Assembly: GCA_902493335.1 (NCBI GenBank)
Contig: CABUPJ010000015.1
Span: 1 to 64,000, forward strand
Length of the DNA stretch: 64,000 nucleotides
Source: an uncultured Porphyromonadaceae bacterium
GTDB lineage: Bacteria; Bacteroidota; Bacteroidia; Bacteroidales; Muribaculaceae
Direction: 5' to 3'
A model generated the notes under the pieces. It did no database searches, was not told where the DNA came from, and saw only the letters and a program-made list of their open reading frames with translations. This document shows, in pieces, positions 15,659 to 24,439 of the stretch; position 1 is the stretch's first letter, and every line of letters begins with the position of its first letter. A program made the position numbers and the translations under genes.

Positions 15659-18349
15659 TTATTTGAGGGCGGCGAGGTTGGCACGGAGGGCGGCAAGCTT
15701 CGAGTCGGCGTCGGAGAGCTTGTTGCGCTCGTTGGCGACGACGGCCTCGGGGGCGTTGTTGACGAAGCGTTCGTTTGAGAGTTTCTTCTCGACCGTGCGC
15801 TTGAAGCCTTCGAGGTAAGCTATCTCTTTCTCAAGACGCGCGATCTCGGCGGGAACGTCGATGGTCGACGCGAGGGGCACGTTGTATTCGGTCGTGCCGA
15901 CGAGGAATGACGCTGCGGCAGGGTCTTTGGCGCAATCGCTGTTTACGGCGTCGAGATTGGCAAGCTTGACGACAACGGGTGTGATGCGGGCATCGAAGCC
16001 GCCGATGACGTTGAGGGTCAGCACCTCTTTCGAGGCTATGTTTTTCTGTGCTCTGACGCCGCGGACGCCGGTGACAATCTCTTTGGCAAGGTCGACGAGA
16101 CCGATGATAGAGCGGTCGAGACCGGCGGCCTTGGGCATCTCGGCATACATGATCGACTCGCCGTCGGCGCGCTCGCTCAGGTGCTGCCACAGCTCTTCGG
16201 TGATGAAGGGCATGAAGGGATGGAGCATACGGAGGAGTTTGTCGAAGAAGGCGATTGTCTGCGCATAGGTCTTGCCGTCGACGGGGCTGCCGTAGGCGGG
16301 CTTGACCATTTCGAGATACCACGACGAGAATTCGTCGCGGAAGAGCTTGTAGACGGTCATCAGCGCCTCGTTGAGACGGAATTTCGAAAACTGGTCGGCT
16401 ACTTCCTCGAGGGCGGCGTCGAGAGCGGCCTCAAACCAACGGGCGGCGATGGCGGCGACTTCGGGCTGCGCGGCTTTGCCGTCGACCTCCCAGCCTTTGA
16501 CGAGTCGGAAGGCATTCCAGATCTTGTTGCAGAAGTTACGGCCCTGTTCGCAGAGTTTGTCGTCATACATGATGTCGTTGCCGGCGGGGGCGGCGAGCAT
16601 CAGGCCCATGCGGACGCCGTCGGCGCCGTATGTGGCGATGAGGTCGAGCGGATCGGGCGAATTGCCGAGCTGCTTTGACATCTTGCGGCCGAGCGAGTCG
16701 CGGACAATGCCGGTGAAGTAGACGTTGTCGAAGGGCTGTTTGCCGACATATTCATATCCGGCCATGATCATGCGGGCGACCCAGAAGAAGATGATGTCGG
16801 GACCGGTGACGAGCGTGGCGGTGGGATAGTAGTAGTTTATCTCTTTGTTGCCGGGATCAAGTATGCCGTCGAAGAGGGTGATGGGCCACAGCCAGCTCGA
16901 GAACCATGTGTCGAGGGCGTCGGGATCCTGGGTGAGGTCAGAAGCCTGAAGGTCGGGGCGGCCGCCGTCGACGCGGGCTTTCTCGACCGCCGCCTCGATG
17001 GTCTCGGCGACAACGGTCATGTTGTTACCGTCTTTATCTTTATAATAATAGGCCGGAATGCGATGGCCCCACCAGAGCTGACGGCTGATACACCAGTCCT
17101 GAATGTTTTCGAGCCAGATGCGGTATGTGGTCTTGTATTTTTCGGGAACGAAGCTGATGATGTCGTCCATGACGGGCTTGAGCGAGATGTCGGCGAAGTG
17201 CTTCATCGACACGAACCACTGGGTCGACAGGCGCGGCTCGATGGCAACCTTGGTGCGCTCAGAGAAGCCGACCTTGTTGTCATAGTCCTCGACTTTCTCG
17301 AGCATGCCGGCGGCGTCGAGGTCTTTGGCGATGCGCTCGCGCACCTCGAAGCGGTCGAGGCCGGTGTAGGGAGCGCCACATTCGTTGACCGTGCCGTCTT
17401 CGTTGAAGATGTCGATGGTCTCGAGGTTGTGCTTCTTGCCGAGCATGTAGTCGTTCTTGTCGTGGGCGGGAGTGACCTTGAGGCAGCCTGTGCCGAAGTC
17501 AATCTCGACGTAGCGGTCCTCGATGACGGGAATCTCACGGCCGACGAGGGGCACGATGACGCGTTTGCCCTTGAGCCACTGATTCTTGGGATCCTTGGGG
17601 TTGATACACATGGCGGTATCGCCCATGATGGTCTCGGGACGGGTCGTGGCGACGACGGCGTAGCGGCGGCCCTGGGCGTCGCGGTGAACGACTTCCTCCT
17701 CGGCGCCTGTCTCGCCTGTGAAATCGTCGTTGGCGAGGTAGTAGCGCAGGTAGTAGAGCTTAGATTTCTCGTCGACGAAGAATACCTCGTCGTCGCTGAT
17801 GGCAGTGCGGTTGGCGGGATCCCAGTTGACCATGCGCAGGCCGCGGTAGATGTAGCCCTTGTTGTAGAGGTCGCAGAAGACCTTGACGACGCTCTCAGAG
17901 CGGCGCTCGTCCATTGTGAAGGCCGTGCGGTCCCAGTCGCATGAGGCGCCGAGCTTGCGCAGCTGCTGGAGGATAATGCCGCCGTGGGTCTTGGTCCAGT
18001 CCCAGGCGTGGACGAGGAACTGCTCGCGGGTCAGGTCGGTCTTCTTGATGCCCTGCGAGGCGAGTTTGGCGATGACCTTGGTCTCCGTAGCAATAGAAGC
18101 ATGGTCGGTGCCGGGCACCCAGAGGGCGTTCTTGCCCTCCATGCGCGCGCGGCGCACGAGGATGTCCTGGATTGTATTGTTGAGCATGTGACCCATGTGG
18201 AGCACACCGGTCACGTTTGGCGGGGGGATTACGATTGTATAAGGCTGACGATCATCGGGTTCTGAATGAAAGAGCTTGTGCTCCATCCAGTAAGCATACC
18301 ATTTGTCTTCTACTTCAGAAGGACTGTATTTGGGTGCTAATTCGTTCAT
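15659..18349 (-). CDS. valS: Valyl-tRNA synthetase
   Basis: Class I synthetase charging tRNA-Val. It has 896 residues, full length for ValS. The HIGH-type motif is PPPNVTGVLHMGHMLNN near residue 45, the catalytic KMSKS variant is KMSKQ in DSLGRKMSKQLGNSPDP, and the editing domain carries GWEIP-equivalent sequences and TTRPETIMGDTA. The C-terminus has the long ValS coiled coil (IARLEKEIAYLEGFKRTVEKKL). It is transcribed alone, diverging from plsC, with a -7 box at 18393-18400 and a hairpin after the stop. Confidence 0.98.
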   Translation of the reverse strand: MNELAPKYSPSEVEDKWYAYWMEHKLFHSEPDDRQPYTIVIPPPNVTGVLHMGHMLNNTIQDILVRRARMEGKNALWVPGTDHASIATETKVIAKLASQGIKKTDLTREQFLVHAWDWTKTHGGIILQQLRKLGASCDWDRTAFTMDERRSESVVKVFCDLYNKGYIYRGLRMVNWDPANRTAISDDEVFFVDEKSKLYYLRYYLANDDFTGETGAEEEVVHRDAQGRRYAVVATTRPETIMGDTAMCINPKDPKNQWLKGKRVIVPLVGREIPVIEDRYVEIDFGTGCLKVTPAHDKNDYMLGKKHNLETIDIFNEDGTVNECGAPYTGLDRFEVRERIAKDLDAAGMLEKVEDYDNKVGFSERTKVAIEPRLSTQWFVSMKHFADISLKPVMDDIISFVPEKYKTTYRIWLENIQDWCISRQLWWGHRIPAYYYKDKDGNNMTVVAETIEAAVEKARVDGGRPDLQASDLTQDPDALDTWFSSWLWPITLFDGILDPGNKEINYYYPTATLVTGPDIIFFWVARMIMAGYEYVGKQPFDNVYFTGIVRDSLGRKMSKQLGNSPDPLDLIATYGADGVRMGLMLAAPAGNDIMYDDKLCEQGRNFCNKIWNAFRLVKGWEVDGKAAQPEVAAIAARWFEAALDAALEEVADQFSKFRLNEALMTVYKLFRDEFSSWYLEMVKPAYGSPVDGKTYAQTIAFFDKLLRMLHPFMPFITEELWQHLSERADGESIMYAEMPKAAGLDRSIIGLVDLAKEIVTGVRGVRAQKNIASKEVLTLNVIGGFDARITPVVVKLANLDAVNSDCAKDPAAASFLVGTTEYNVPLASTIDVPAEIARLEKEIAYLEGFKRTVEKKLSNERFVNNAPEAVVANERNKLSDADSKLAALRANLAALK

Positions 18350-18392
18350 TTGGGTCTATGTTTGAATAGTTTCAGTATATTTTTCCGAGATG

Positions 18393-18400
18393 CAAAATTA
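18393..18400 (-). promoter_or_regulatory. valS -7 promoter box
   Basis: Minus strand TAATTTTG, an exact TAnnTTTG match, 43 bp before the start. No convincing -33 box at the usual distance. Confidence 0.5.
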
Positions 18401-18454
18401 CTAAATATCCCCAAATGAGCCTCGACCGCGACACATTATTTTAAATATTTGTGG

Positions 18455-18462
18455 TATATTTG
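18455..18462 (+). promoter_or_regulatory. plsC -7 promoter box
   Basis: TATATTTG, an exact match, 17 bp before the ATG at 18480, implying a very short leader. Confidence 0.55.
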
Positions 18463-18479
18463 CCGAAAAATTCAACGTC

Positions 18480-19205
18480 ATGATGCTATTCTACCGCATA
18501 TATCAGATTTTCATCATGCTGCCGATACTTCTGGCGGCGACAATCATCACGGCTCTCGTCACCATCATCGGCTCGGCTCTCGGCGGAGCGCGATGGTGGG
18601 GCTACTGGCCGGCCCGTTACTGGTCGAAACTCTTCTGCCTGCTGACGTTCGTAAAAGTAACGGTAACTGGTCGCGAGAACATCAGGAAGAACACGTCGTA
18701 TGTCTTTGTCGCCAATCATCAGGGCGCATACGACATCTTCTCGATCTACGGCTATCTCGGCCATAATTTCAGGTGGATGATGAAAAAGGCGCTCGAATCG
18801 ATACCGCTTGTGGGCTACAGCTGCCGTGTATCGGGTCAGATTTACGTCGACAACCGCACTCCGGCGGGCATACGCAAGACCATGGAGGACGCCGAGCGCC
18901 AGCTCGCCGGCGGCATGTCGGTCGTAGTCTTCCCCGAAGGCTCACGCACACTCGACGGCCATGTCAGGTCCTTCAAGCGCGGGGCCTATACGCTCGCCGT
19001 TGAATTCGGAATGCCCGTGGTGCCGCTGACAATCGACGGCGCCTACGAGGTGATGCCGCGAACGGCAATTCTGCCGCGTCCGGGCCATATAAAACTGACG
19101 ATACACAAGCCTATCGAAGCGCCCGAAAACGGTCACGACCTCAAAGAGCTGATGGATGCCTCACGCGAGGCCATCGTCTCGGCATTGCCCGAAAACCGCC
19201 GCTGA
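18480..19205 (+). CDS. plsC: 1-acyl-sn-glycerol-3-phosphate acyltransferase
   Basis: Transfers an acyl chain to lysophosphatidic acid to make phosphatidic acid at the inner membrane. The 241-residue protein has N-terminal hydrophobic segments (about residues 6-35), the catalytic HX4D motif at H80-QGAY-D85, and the acceptor motif FPEGSR at 151-156. The start may be 18480 or the next ATG at 18483. The downstream lipoprotein gene follows with a 50-bp gap and may be cotranscribed, ending at the terminator near 19.9 kb. Confidence 0.95.
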   Translation: MMLFYRIYQIFIMLPILLAATIITALVTIIGSALGGARWWGYWPARYWSKLFCLLTFVKVTVTGRENIRKNTSYVFVANHQGAYDIFSIYGYLGHNFRWMMKKALESIPLVGYSCRVSGQIYVDNRTPAGIRKTMEDAERQLAGGMSVVVFPEGSRTLDGHVRSFKRGAYTLAVEFGMPVVPLTIDGAYEVMPRTAILPRPGHIKLTIHKPIEAPENGHDLKELMDASREAIVSALPENRR

Positions 19206-19255
19206 AACAAACATTAGCCTACATTTATTTGTTATAAGTGCTAAAACATAATATT

Positions 19256-19870
19256 ATGAAGCATCTGAAACTCATCTTAGCATCGGGCCTGGCAATCGCG
19301 ACTGCCGCTCTGACATCGTGTGACCGTTATGCCGACGTCGCCGGCTCGTGGACAGGCATGCCCGACCGCTCGCTCGCAGTGGCCGGAGCCATCGATGCCA
19401 CTTCGACAATATCACTCGATTTCGCACAACAGCCCGCAAGCAAAGCCAAAGATAACGGCCTGCTGACCATTTCGGCCTCTATCGACGCTAACCAGCCCGT
19501 CACAGGCGGTGACTTCGAGAACGCCGCCTACGAAGTCAGTGTAGCAGCATCAGCCTCGATGACAGGCACATGGACTTTCATCGACGATGACGACATCGTT
19601 GTAAGCCTCGACCCGTCGACATTCACGGTCACAGTCGACCCCGATGGCGTCACCTTTGCCGAAGACCTCGTCAGCGGCATGCAGCAGCCACAGCTCGACT
19701 CGCTCTCGACAGCGACAGCCACACGCTGGCAGAATGTAATCGGGCCGGCCATCAAGACCGAATTCCTGAAATATGGCAAACTCGACGACATCAAGATCAA
19801 GAACGGCATCATGACGTTTGAAATCAACGACCGCGATTACACTTTCCGCCGCAACAGCGCGCAGCAGTAA
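19256..19870 (+). CDS. Lipoprotein of unknown function
   Basis: Product of 204 residues from ATG 19256. A lipoprotein signal peptide ends at ALTSC-D (Cys about residue 22). The mature part begins YADVAGSWTGMP, which resembles the start of lipocalin-like or DUF-type beta-barrel lipoproteins (VAGSW), and appears all-beta with alternating hydrophobic strands (SMTGTWTFIDDDDIVVSLD, KNGIMTFEINDRDYTFRR). I cannot assign a family. A strong terminator follows, separating it from the sigma-factor gene. Confidence 0.75.
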   Translation: MKHLKLILASGLAIATAALTSCDRYADVAGSWTGMPDRSLAVAGAIDATSTISLDFAQQPASKAKDNGLLTISASIDANQPVTGGDFENAAYEVSVAASASMTGTWTFIDDDDIVVSLDPSTFTVTVDPDGVTFAEDLVSGMQQPQLDSLSTATATRWQNVIGPAIKTEFLKYGKLDDIKIKNGIMTFEINDRDYTFRRNSAQQ

Positions 19871-19897
19871 ACCGCAGACATCCGATAAAAATTTTCG

Positions 19898-19937
19898 CGC
19901 CTCCGGCATTTTTTTCGCCGGGGGCGTAATTTTTTTA
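19898..19937 (+). terminator. Intrinsic terminator after the lipoprotein gene
   Basis: CGCCTCCGGC (19898-19907) pairs with GCCGGGGGCG (19917-19926, one G-T pair), followed by a long T run. Confidence 0.85.
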
Positions 19938-19982
19938 TTTATTTCGCGTCTAAAATATGTAACCGTCATCAGCGACGACGCA

Positions 19983-20477
19983 ATGAAAAAAGACCAATCA
20001 TCAAAAGAACAGTGTTTTCTCGACATACTCGACGCCAACAAAGGGCTTCTGGCGAAGATATGCGCCCTATACAGCTCGCCGGGAGCGAGTTTCGACGACC
20101 TCTACCAGGAGATAGCCATCAACATCTGGCAGGGGCTCGATAAATTCAGGGGCGAGTCGAAAATGTCGACATGGCTCTACCGCACCGCCATCAACACCTG
20201 CATAACATATATACGGCGCAACTCGCGATACACTAAAGACGCGCCCCTGACCGACGAAATCGACATGGCGGCGACCGACTCGAACCTCTCGGCCGAATAT
20301 CATGAGCTTCAGCGGCTGATAGCGACGCTCAAACCTCTCGACCGCGCCATCATCACCCTCTGGCTCGATGAAAAGAGCTATGACGACATCGCGACAATCA
20401 CCGGCCTGTCGAAAGCCAATGTGGCGATACGGCTGCACCGCATCAAAGAATCACTGTCAAAAAAAGCAAATCTCTGA
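19983..20477 (+). CDS. ECF-type RNA polymerase sigma factor
   Basis: Sigma-70-family protein of 164 residues with only regions 2 and 4. Region 2 is DDLYQEIAINIWQGLDKFRGESKMSTWLYRTAINTC (split here by the linker) and region 4 is LKPLDRAIITLWLDEKSYDDIATITGLSKANV with the helix-turn-helix. ATG 19983 is chosen; an upstream frame extension runs through the terminator and is not plausible. The next gene, 22 bp on, encodes a small membrane protein and could be its regulator. No FecR-type anti-sigma factor is adjacent. Confidence 0.92.
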   Translation: MKKDQSSKEQCFLDILDANKGLLAKICALYSSPGASFDDLYQEIAINIWQGLDKFRGESKMSTWLYRTAINTCITYIRRNSRYTKDAPLTDEIDMAATDSNLSAEYHELQRLIATLKPLDRAIITLWLDEKSYDDIATITGLSKANVAIRLHRIKESLSKKANL

Positions 20478-20499
20478 CCTCACATTCAAATATAATCTC

Positions 20500-21063
20500 A
20501 TGGAACTCGAACAATTCAGATCAGTCTGGCAACAATATTCACCCGAACCCGACGACCTCGACCGCCGCAACCGGTCGATAGCCATGCGTCTCGCAGCGAC
20601 GCGTGTCAAAGGCCATCAGCACGAACTTTCAAGCAGTATACGTCACACCGGCTACATCGGCCTCACCATGACACCGCTGGCGGTGCTGCTCTACCTGATG
20701 GAGCTGGCGCCGGCATGGTTTGCCATTGTCTACGCGCTCTTCGGTCTGGGCGATTCGATTTACTGCTTCCGCTTCGCATCCCAGATTGTCAAGAGCGATT
20801 ACTTCGCCATGCCGACAGTCGACGCACTCTCCTGTGCGAGACGTTTTGTAAAAAGGCTGATACGCTCGAAAATCGTCGGATTCCTGCTCGCGCTGCCGAT
20901 CATCGTCTATCTCTTCATATTCTTCGAACACACGGGCGACACCGATCTCATCATCGGCGGATGTGTAGGCGGATGCATCGGCCTGGCCATAGGTATACGC
21001 AAACTCATCAGCGAACTACGCCACGCCCGCAGCATCGTCAACGAATTCGAGTGTGACGAGTGA
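20500..21063 (+). CDS. Small membrane protein, putative partner of the ECF sigma factor
   Basis: Product of 187 residues from ATG 20500. A charged N-terminal 65 residues (MELEQFRSVWQQYSPEPDDLDRRN...) is followed by four likely transmembrane segments (about 70-90, 92-108, 132-150 and 156-175) and a short charged tail. It is not a recognised family to me. Its position 22 bp after an ECF sigma gene and its cytosolic-looking N-terminus fit a membrane regulator of that sigma factor, but this is inference. Relatives are often annotated only as hypothetical membrane proteins. Confidence 0.7.
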   Translation: MELEQFRSVWQQYSPEPDDLDRRNRSIAMRLAATRVKGHQHELSSSIRHTGYIGLTMTPLAVLLYLMELAPAWFAIVYALFGLGDSIYCFRFASQIVKSDYFAMPTVDALSCARRFVKRLIRSKIVGFLLALPIIVYLFIFFEHTGDTDLIIGGCVGGCIGLAIGIRKLISELRHARSIVNEFECDE

Positions 21064-21108
21064 GCGGCGGACAATCAAATTTTGATGAATTTTTATCAGG
21101 AACATGGA

Positions 21109-21138
21109 TTGGTTTTTGAGGTTTTCTTTTTAACTTTG
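21109..21138 (+). promoter_or_regulatory. Promoter of the pyrB operon
   Basis: TTG (21109-21111), a 19-bp spacer and an exact -7 box TAACTTTG (21131-21138). It overlaps the GTG at 21138, which excludes that codon as the pyrB start. Confidence 0.7.
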
Positions 21139-21161
21139 TGAAACTTTTAACCAATCACGGC

Positions 21162-22082
21162 ATGACAAGCAAAAGTCTCGTCTCAATCTCTGACATCGAT
21201 AAGGAAGAGATGCTCCACCTCCTTGAGTTATCACGCTATTTCGAGGAAAATCCAAACAGTAAAATTCTTGACGGGCGTGTAGTGGCCACGCTGTTTTTCG
21301 AGCCATCGACCCGCACACGCCTGAGTTTTGAAACCGCAGTAAACCGTCTCGGCGGCCGGGTAATAGGCTTCTCGGACGCCAACTCGACCAGCACGTCGAA
21401 GGGCGAGACCCTCAAAGACACGATAAAGATGGTATCGAACTATGTCGACCTGATCGTCATGCGTCACCACCTCGAAGGGGCGGCCCGCTACGCCACCGAA
21501 GTGACATCGACCCCCATCATCAATGCCGGCGACGGCGCCAACCAGCATCCGTCGCAGACAATGCTCGACCTCTATTCGATATACAAGACACAGGGGACGC
21601 TCGAAAACCTCACCATCACGATGGTCGGCGACCTGAAATACGGCCGCACGGTCCACTCGCTGCTGATGGCGATGAGATATTTCAACCCGACATTCAACTT
21701 CATCGCCTGCGACGAACTGCAGATGCCGGCCGAATACAAAAAATTCTGCGTCGACAACGGCATACGTTTCAACGAGTCGGCCGACTTCTCGGCCGATGTC
21801 ATCAACAGCAGCGACATCATCTATATGACACGCGTGCAGCGCGAACGCTTCACCGACATCATGGAGTATGAGCGCGTCAAAGACCTCTACAGACTGCACA
21901 ACTCGATGCTCGACAACTCGAAACCGACACTGAAGATTCTCCACCCGCTGCCACGCGTCAACGAAATCGACCAGGACGTCGACGACAACCCCAAAGCATA
22001 TTACTTCCAGCAGGCCGGCAACGGACTCTTCGCCCGTCAGGCTATCATCACCCGCGCCCTGGGCATCGACCCGCTCGCATAA
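21162..22082 (+). CDS. pyrB: Aspartate carbamoyltransferase catalytic chain
   Basis: Catalyses the first committed step of pyrimidine synthesis: carbamoyl phosphate plus aspartate to carbamoyl aspartate. With ATG 21162 it has 306 residues. The carbamoyl phosphate loop FEPSTRTRLSFE is at about residues 46-57, and LKILHPLPRVNEID carries the aspartate-binding HPLPR motif. The upstream GTG at 21138 overlaps the promoter. pyrI follows 16 bp later, as in class B ATCases, so the holoenzyme should be allosterically regulated. It heads a run of six plus-strand genes to recG. Confidence 0.97.
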   Translation: MTSKSLVSISDIDKEEMLHLLELSRYFEENPNSKILDGRVVATLFFEPSTRTRLSFETAVNRLGGRVIGFSDANSTSTSKGETLKDTIKMVSNYVDLIVMRHHLEGAARYATEVTSTPIINAGDGANQHPSQTMLDLYSIYKTQGTLENLTITMVGDLKYGRTVHSLLMAMRYFNPTFNFIACDELQMPAEYKKFCVDNGIRFNESADFSADVINSSDIIYMTRVQRERFTDIMEYERVKDLYRLHNSMLDNSKPTLKILHPLPRVNEIDQDVDDNPKAYYFQQAGNGLFARQAIITRALGIDPLA

Positions 22083-22098
22083 CAAGCAACAGACTATT

Positions 22099-22560
22099 AT
22101 GACAAGCAACAAGAAAGAACTCGCCGTCGCCGCCCTCAAGGCAGGCACTGTCATAGACCGCATACCCTCTACCGCCCTTTTCAAGGCCGTAAAGCTGCTC
22201 GGCATCGAAAACCTCGACCGCAACGTCACCATAGGCAACAACCTCGAGAGCCGCAAGATAGGCAAGAAAGGCATCATCAAGATCGCCGACACCGTCTTCC
22301 CCGAGACCGTGCTCAACCGCATCGCCCTGATTGCCCCGACAGCCGTCGTCAACACCATCGAGAACTTCGAGGTCACAGACAAGCGCCAGGTAGAACTGCC
22401 CGAGACCATCACAGGCATCGTCAAGTGTGACAACCCCAAGTGTATCACCAACAACGAGCCTATGGAGACCAAATTTCATGTCGTCGGACACGACCCTGTC
22501 GTAATACGCTGCCATTACTGCAACCACACCGTCGAAGGAAAGGACGCCAAGATTCTATGA
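22099..22560 (+). CDS. pyrI: Aspartate carbamoyltransferase regulatory chain
   Basis: Regulatory subunit that binds ATP/CTP and stabilises the ATCase holoenzyme through a zinc domain. It has 153 residues, the standard length. The nucleotide domain includes the early VIDRIPSTALFKAVKLLGI segment. The C-terminal zinc site is complete: C110, C115, C138 and C141 (CDNPKC ... CHYC). Its stop overlaps the ATG of the flavin reductase gene (ATGA at 22557), implying coupled translation. Confidence 0.97.
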   Translation: MTSNKKELAVAALKAGTVIDRIPSTALFKAVKLLGIENLDRNVTIGNNLESRKIGKKGIIKIADTVFPETVLNRIALIAPTAVVNTIENFEVTDKRQVELPETITGIVKCDNPKCITNNEPMETKFHVVGHDPVVIRCHYCNHTVEGKDAKIL

Positions 22561-23147
22561 AAGAAAACTGGAAACCGGGCACAATGGTCTACCCGCTTCC
22601 GGCCGCACTCGTCTCGTGCGGCATAAAAGACGTAGACGCCAACCTTCTGACCGTGGCATGGACCGGGACGATATGCACCAATCCGCCCATGCTATATATC
22701 TCGGTGCGGCCCGAACGCCATTCATATGACATCATCAGACGTTATATGGAGTTTACGGTCAATCTGACTACCGCCGCAATGGCCCGCGCGACCGATTTCT
22801 GCGGTGTGCGCTCGGGGCGCGACTGCGACAAATGGGCCGAGACGGGCCTGACTGCCGCCGACGGCGTCGCTGTCGGCTGTCCCTATATAGAGCAGTCGCC
22901 GCTGTCAATCGAGTGCCGCGTCAAAGACATCATAAAACTCGGCAGCCACGACATGTTTGTGGCCGACGTCGTCAACGTCATCGCCGAATCATCTCTCATC
23001 GACCCCGGAACCCACGCTTTCGACCTCGCCGCCGCCGGCATGATGGCATACAGTCACGGAGGCTATTATGCTTTGGGTGAAAAGCTCGGACACTTCGGCT
23101 TCTCGGTAAAGAAAAACAAACGATCAAACCACCAAAAAACCAAATAA
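22557..23147 (+). CDS. Flavin reductase-family FMN-binding protein
   Basis: Product of 196 residues from the ATG that overlaps the pyrI stop. The sequence has the split-barrel flavin reductase pattern: PLPAALVSCGIKDVDANLLTVAW, then TNPPMLYISVRPERHSYDII and EFTVNLTTAAMARATDFCG. Members bind FMN and reduce flavin or act as small flavoproteins of unknown substrate. The C-terminal 12 residues are basic. The gene sits inside the pyrBI-glyA-ispD-recG run, only 5 bp before glyA; no pathway link to pyrimidines is evident. Confidence 0.88.
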   Translation: MKENWKPGTMVYPLPAALVSCGIKDVDANLLTVAWTGTICTNPPMLYISVRPERHSYDIIRRYMEFTVNLTTAAMARATDFCGVRSGRDCDKWAETGLTAADGVAVGCPYIEQSPLSIECRVKDIIKLGSHDMFVADVVNVIAESSLIDPGTHAFDLAAAGMMAYSHGGYYALGEKLGHFGFSVKKNKRSNHQKTK

Positions 23148-23152
23148 CCGCT

Positions 23153-24433
23153 ATGGAAAGAGATCAACTAATTTTTGACATCATCGAACGTGAACACCTC
23201 CGCCAGAAAAAAGGCATAGAGCTTATCGCTTCTGAAAACTTTGTCAGCGACCAGGTCATGGCCGCCATGGGCTCGTGTCTGACAAACAAATACGCCGAAG
23301 GTTATCCCGGACGCCGCTATTATGGCGGATGTCAGGTTGTCGACGAAGCCGAAAACCTTGCCATCGACCGCGTCAAAGAGCTTTTCGGAGCCGCATATGC
23401 CAACGTACAGCCCCACTCAGGCGCGCAGGCCAACATGGCCGTCTTCATGACAGTCATGAAACCCGGCGACAAATTCCTAGGCCTCAATCTCTCACACGGC
23501 GGTCACCTGTCACACGGCAGCCCAGTCAACTTCTCGGGCCTCGTCTTCAACGCCCTCGAATATAACGTGCGCGAGGAAGACGGCCTCGTCGACTACGACC
23601 AGATGGAAGAGGTCGCCCTGCGCGAACGTCCGAAACTCATCATCGGCGGCGCCAGCGCCTACAGCCGCGAATGGGACTACGCTCGCATGCGCAAGATAGC
23701 CGACAGCATCGGCGCCATACTCATGATCGACATGGCCCACCCCGCCGGCCTCATCGCAGCCGGTCTGCTCGACAACCCGCTCAAATATGCCCATATCGTC
23801 ACATCGACGACCCACAAGACTCTCCGCGGCCCGCGCGGCGGCATCATCCTCATGGGCGAGGATTTCGAGAATCCGTGGGGCAAGAAATCGCCCAAAGGCG
23901 AGACCCGCCTGATGTCGCAGCTGATTGACTCGGCTGTGTTCCCCGGCGTACAGGGCGGCCCGCTCGAACACGTCATCGCCGCCAAGGCCGTCGCTTTCGG
24001 CGAAGCGCTCCAGCCATCGTTCAGAGAATATCAGCTCCAGGTAAAACGCAACGCCGCCGCCATGGCCCAGGCCCTCAAAGACAAAGGCTATAAAATCGTT
24101 TCGGGCGGCACAGAAAACCACTGCATCCTCGTCGACCTGCGCACGAAATATCCCGAACTCACCGGCAAAGTGGCCGAACGTGTCCTCGTCGAAGCCGACA
24201 TCACGGCCAACAAGAACATGGTTCCCTTCGACTCGCGCTCGCCCTTCCAGACCTCGGGCATACGTCTCGGCACTCCCGCCATCACCACCCGCGGCGTCAA
24301 GGAAGACACAATGGGTGAAATCGTCGAACTCATCGACACAGTGCTCAACAACGTCGACAATCCCGACACCATCGCGGCTGTCAGAGGCAAAGTCAACGAG
24401 ATGATGAACGAATACCCGATGTTTGCTTATTGA
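23153..24433 (+). CDS. glyA: Serine hydroxymethyltransferase
   Basis: PLP enzyme converting serine and tetrahydrofolate to glycine and methylene-tetrahydrofolate. It has 426 residues, full length. The PLP lysine is K222 in STTHKTLRGPRGG; the active-site motifs LIASENFVS and YAEGYPGRRYYGGC are present. It lies 5 bp after the flavin reductase gene and 6 bp before ispD. The glycine cleavage genes at the end of this window are in the connected one-carbon pathway but form a separate transcript. Confidence 0.98.
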   Translation: MERDQLIFDIIEREHLRQKKGIELIASENFVSDQVMAAMGSCLTNKYAEGYPGRRYYGGCQVVDEAENLAIDRVKELFGAAYANVQPHSGAQANMAVFMTVMKPGDKFLGLNLSHGGHLSHGSPVNFSGLVFNALEYNVREEDGLVDYDQMEEVALRERPKLIIGGASAYSREWDYARMRKIADSIGAILMIDMAHPAGLIAAGLLDNPLKYAHIVTSTTHKTLRGPRGGIILMGEDFENPWGKKSPKGETRLMSQLIDSAVFPGVQGGPLEHVIAAKAVAFGEALQPSFREYQLQVKRNAAAMAQALKDKGYKIVSGGTENHCILVDLRTKYPELTGKVAERVLVEADITANKNMVPFDSRSPFQTSGIRLGTPAITTRGVKEDTMGEIVELIDTVLNNVDNPDTIAAVRGKVNEMMNEYPMFAY

Positions 24434-24439
24434 TAACAG

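Noticed and set aside
21231..22472. Long minus-strand open frame (413 codons) opposite pyrB and pyrI
   Set aside because: It is a mirror of the GC-rich codons of well-identified genes, spans two of them and resembles no protein family. The same applies to frames opposite glyA (23510-24592), gcvT/gcvH (61248-62561), valS (17063-17944) and the RND pump (3122-4159).
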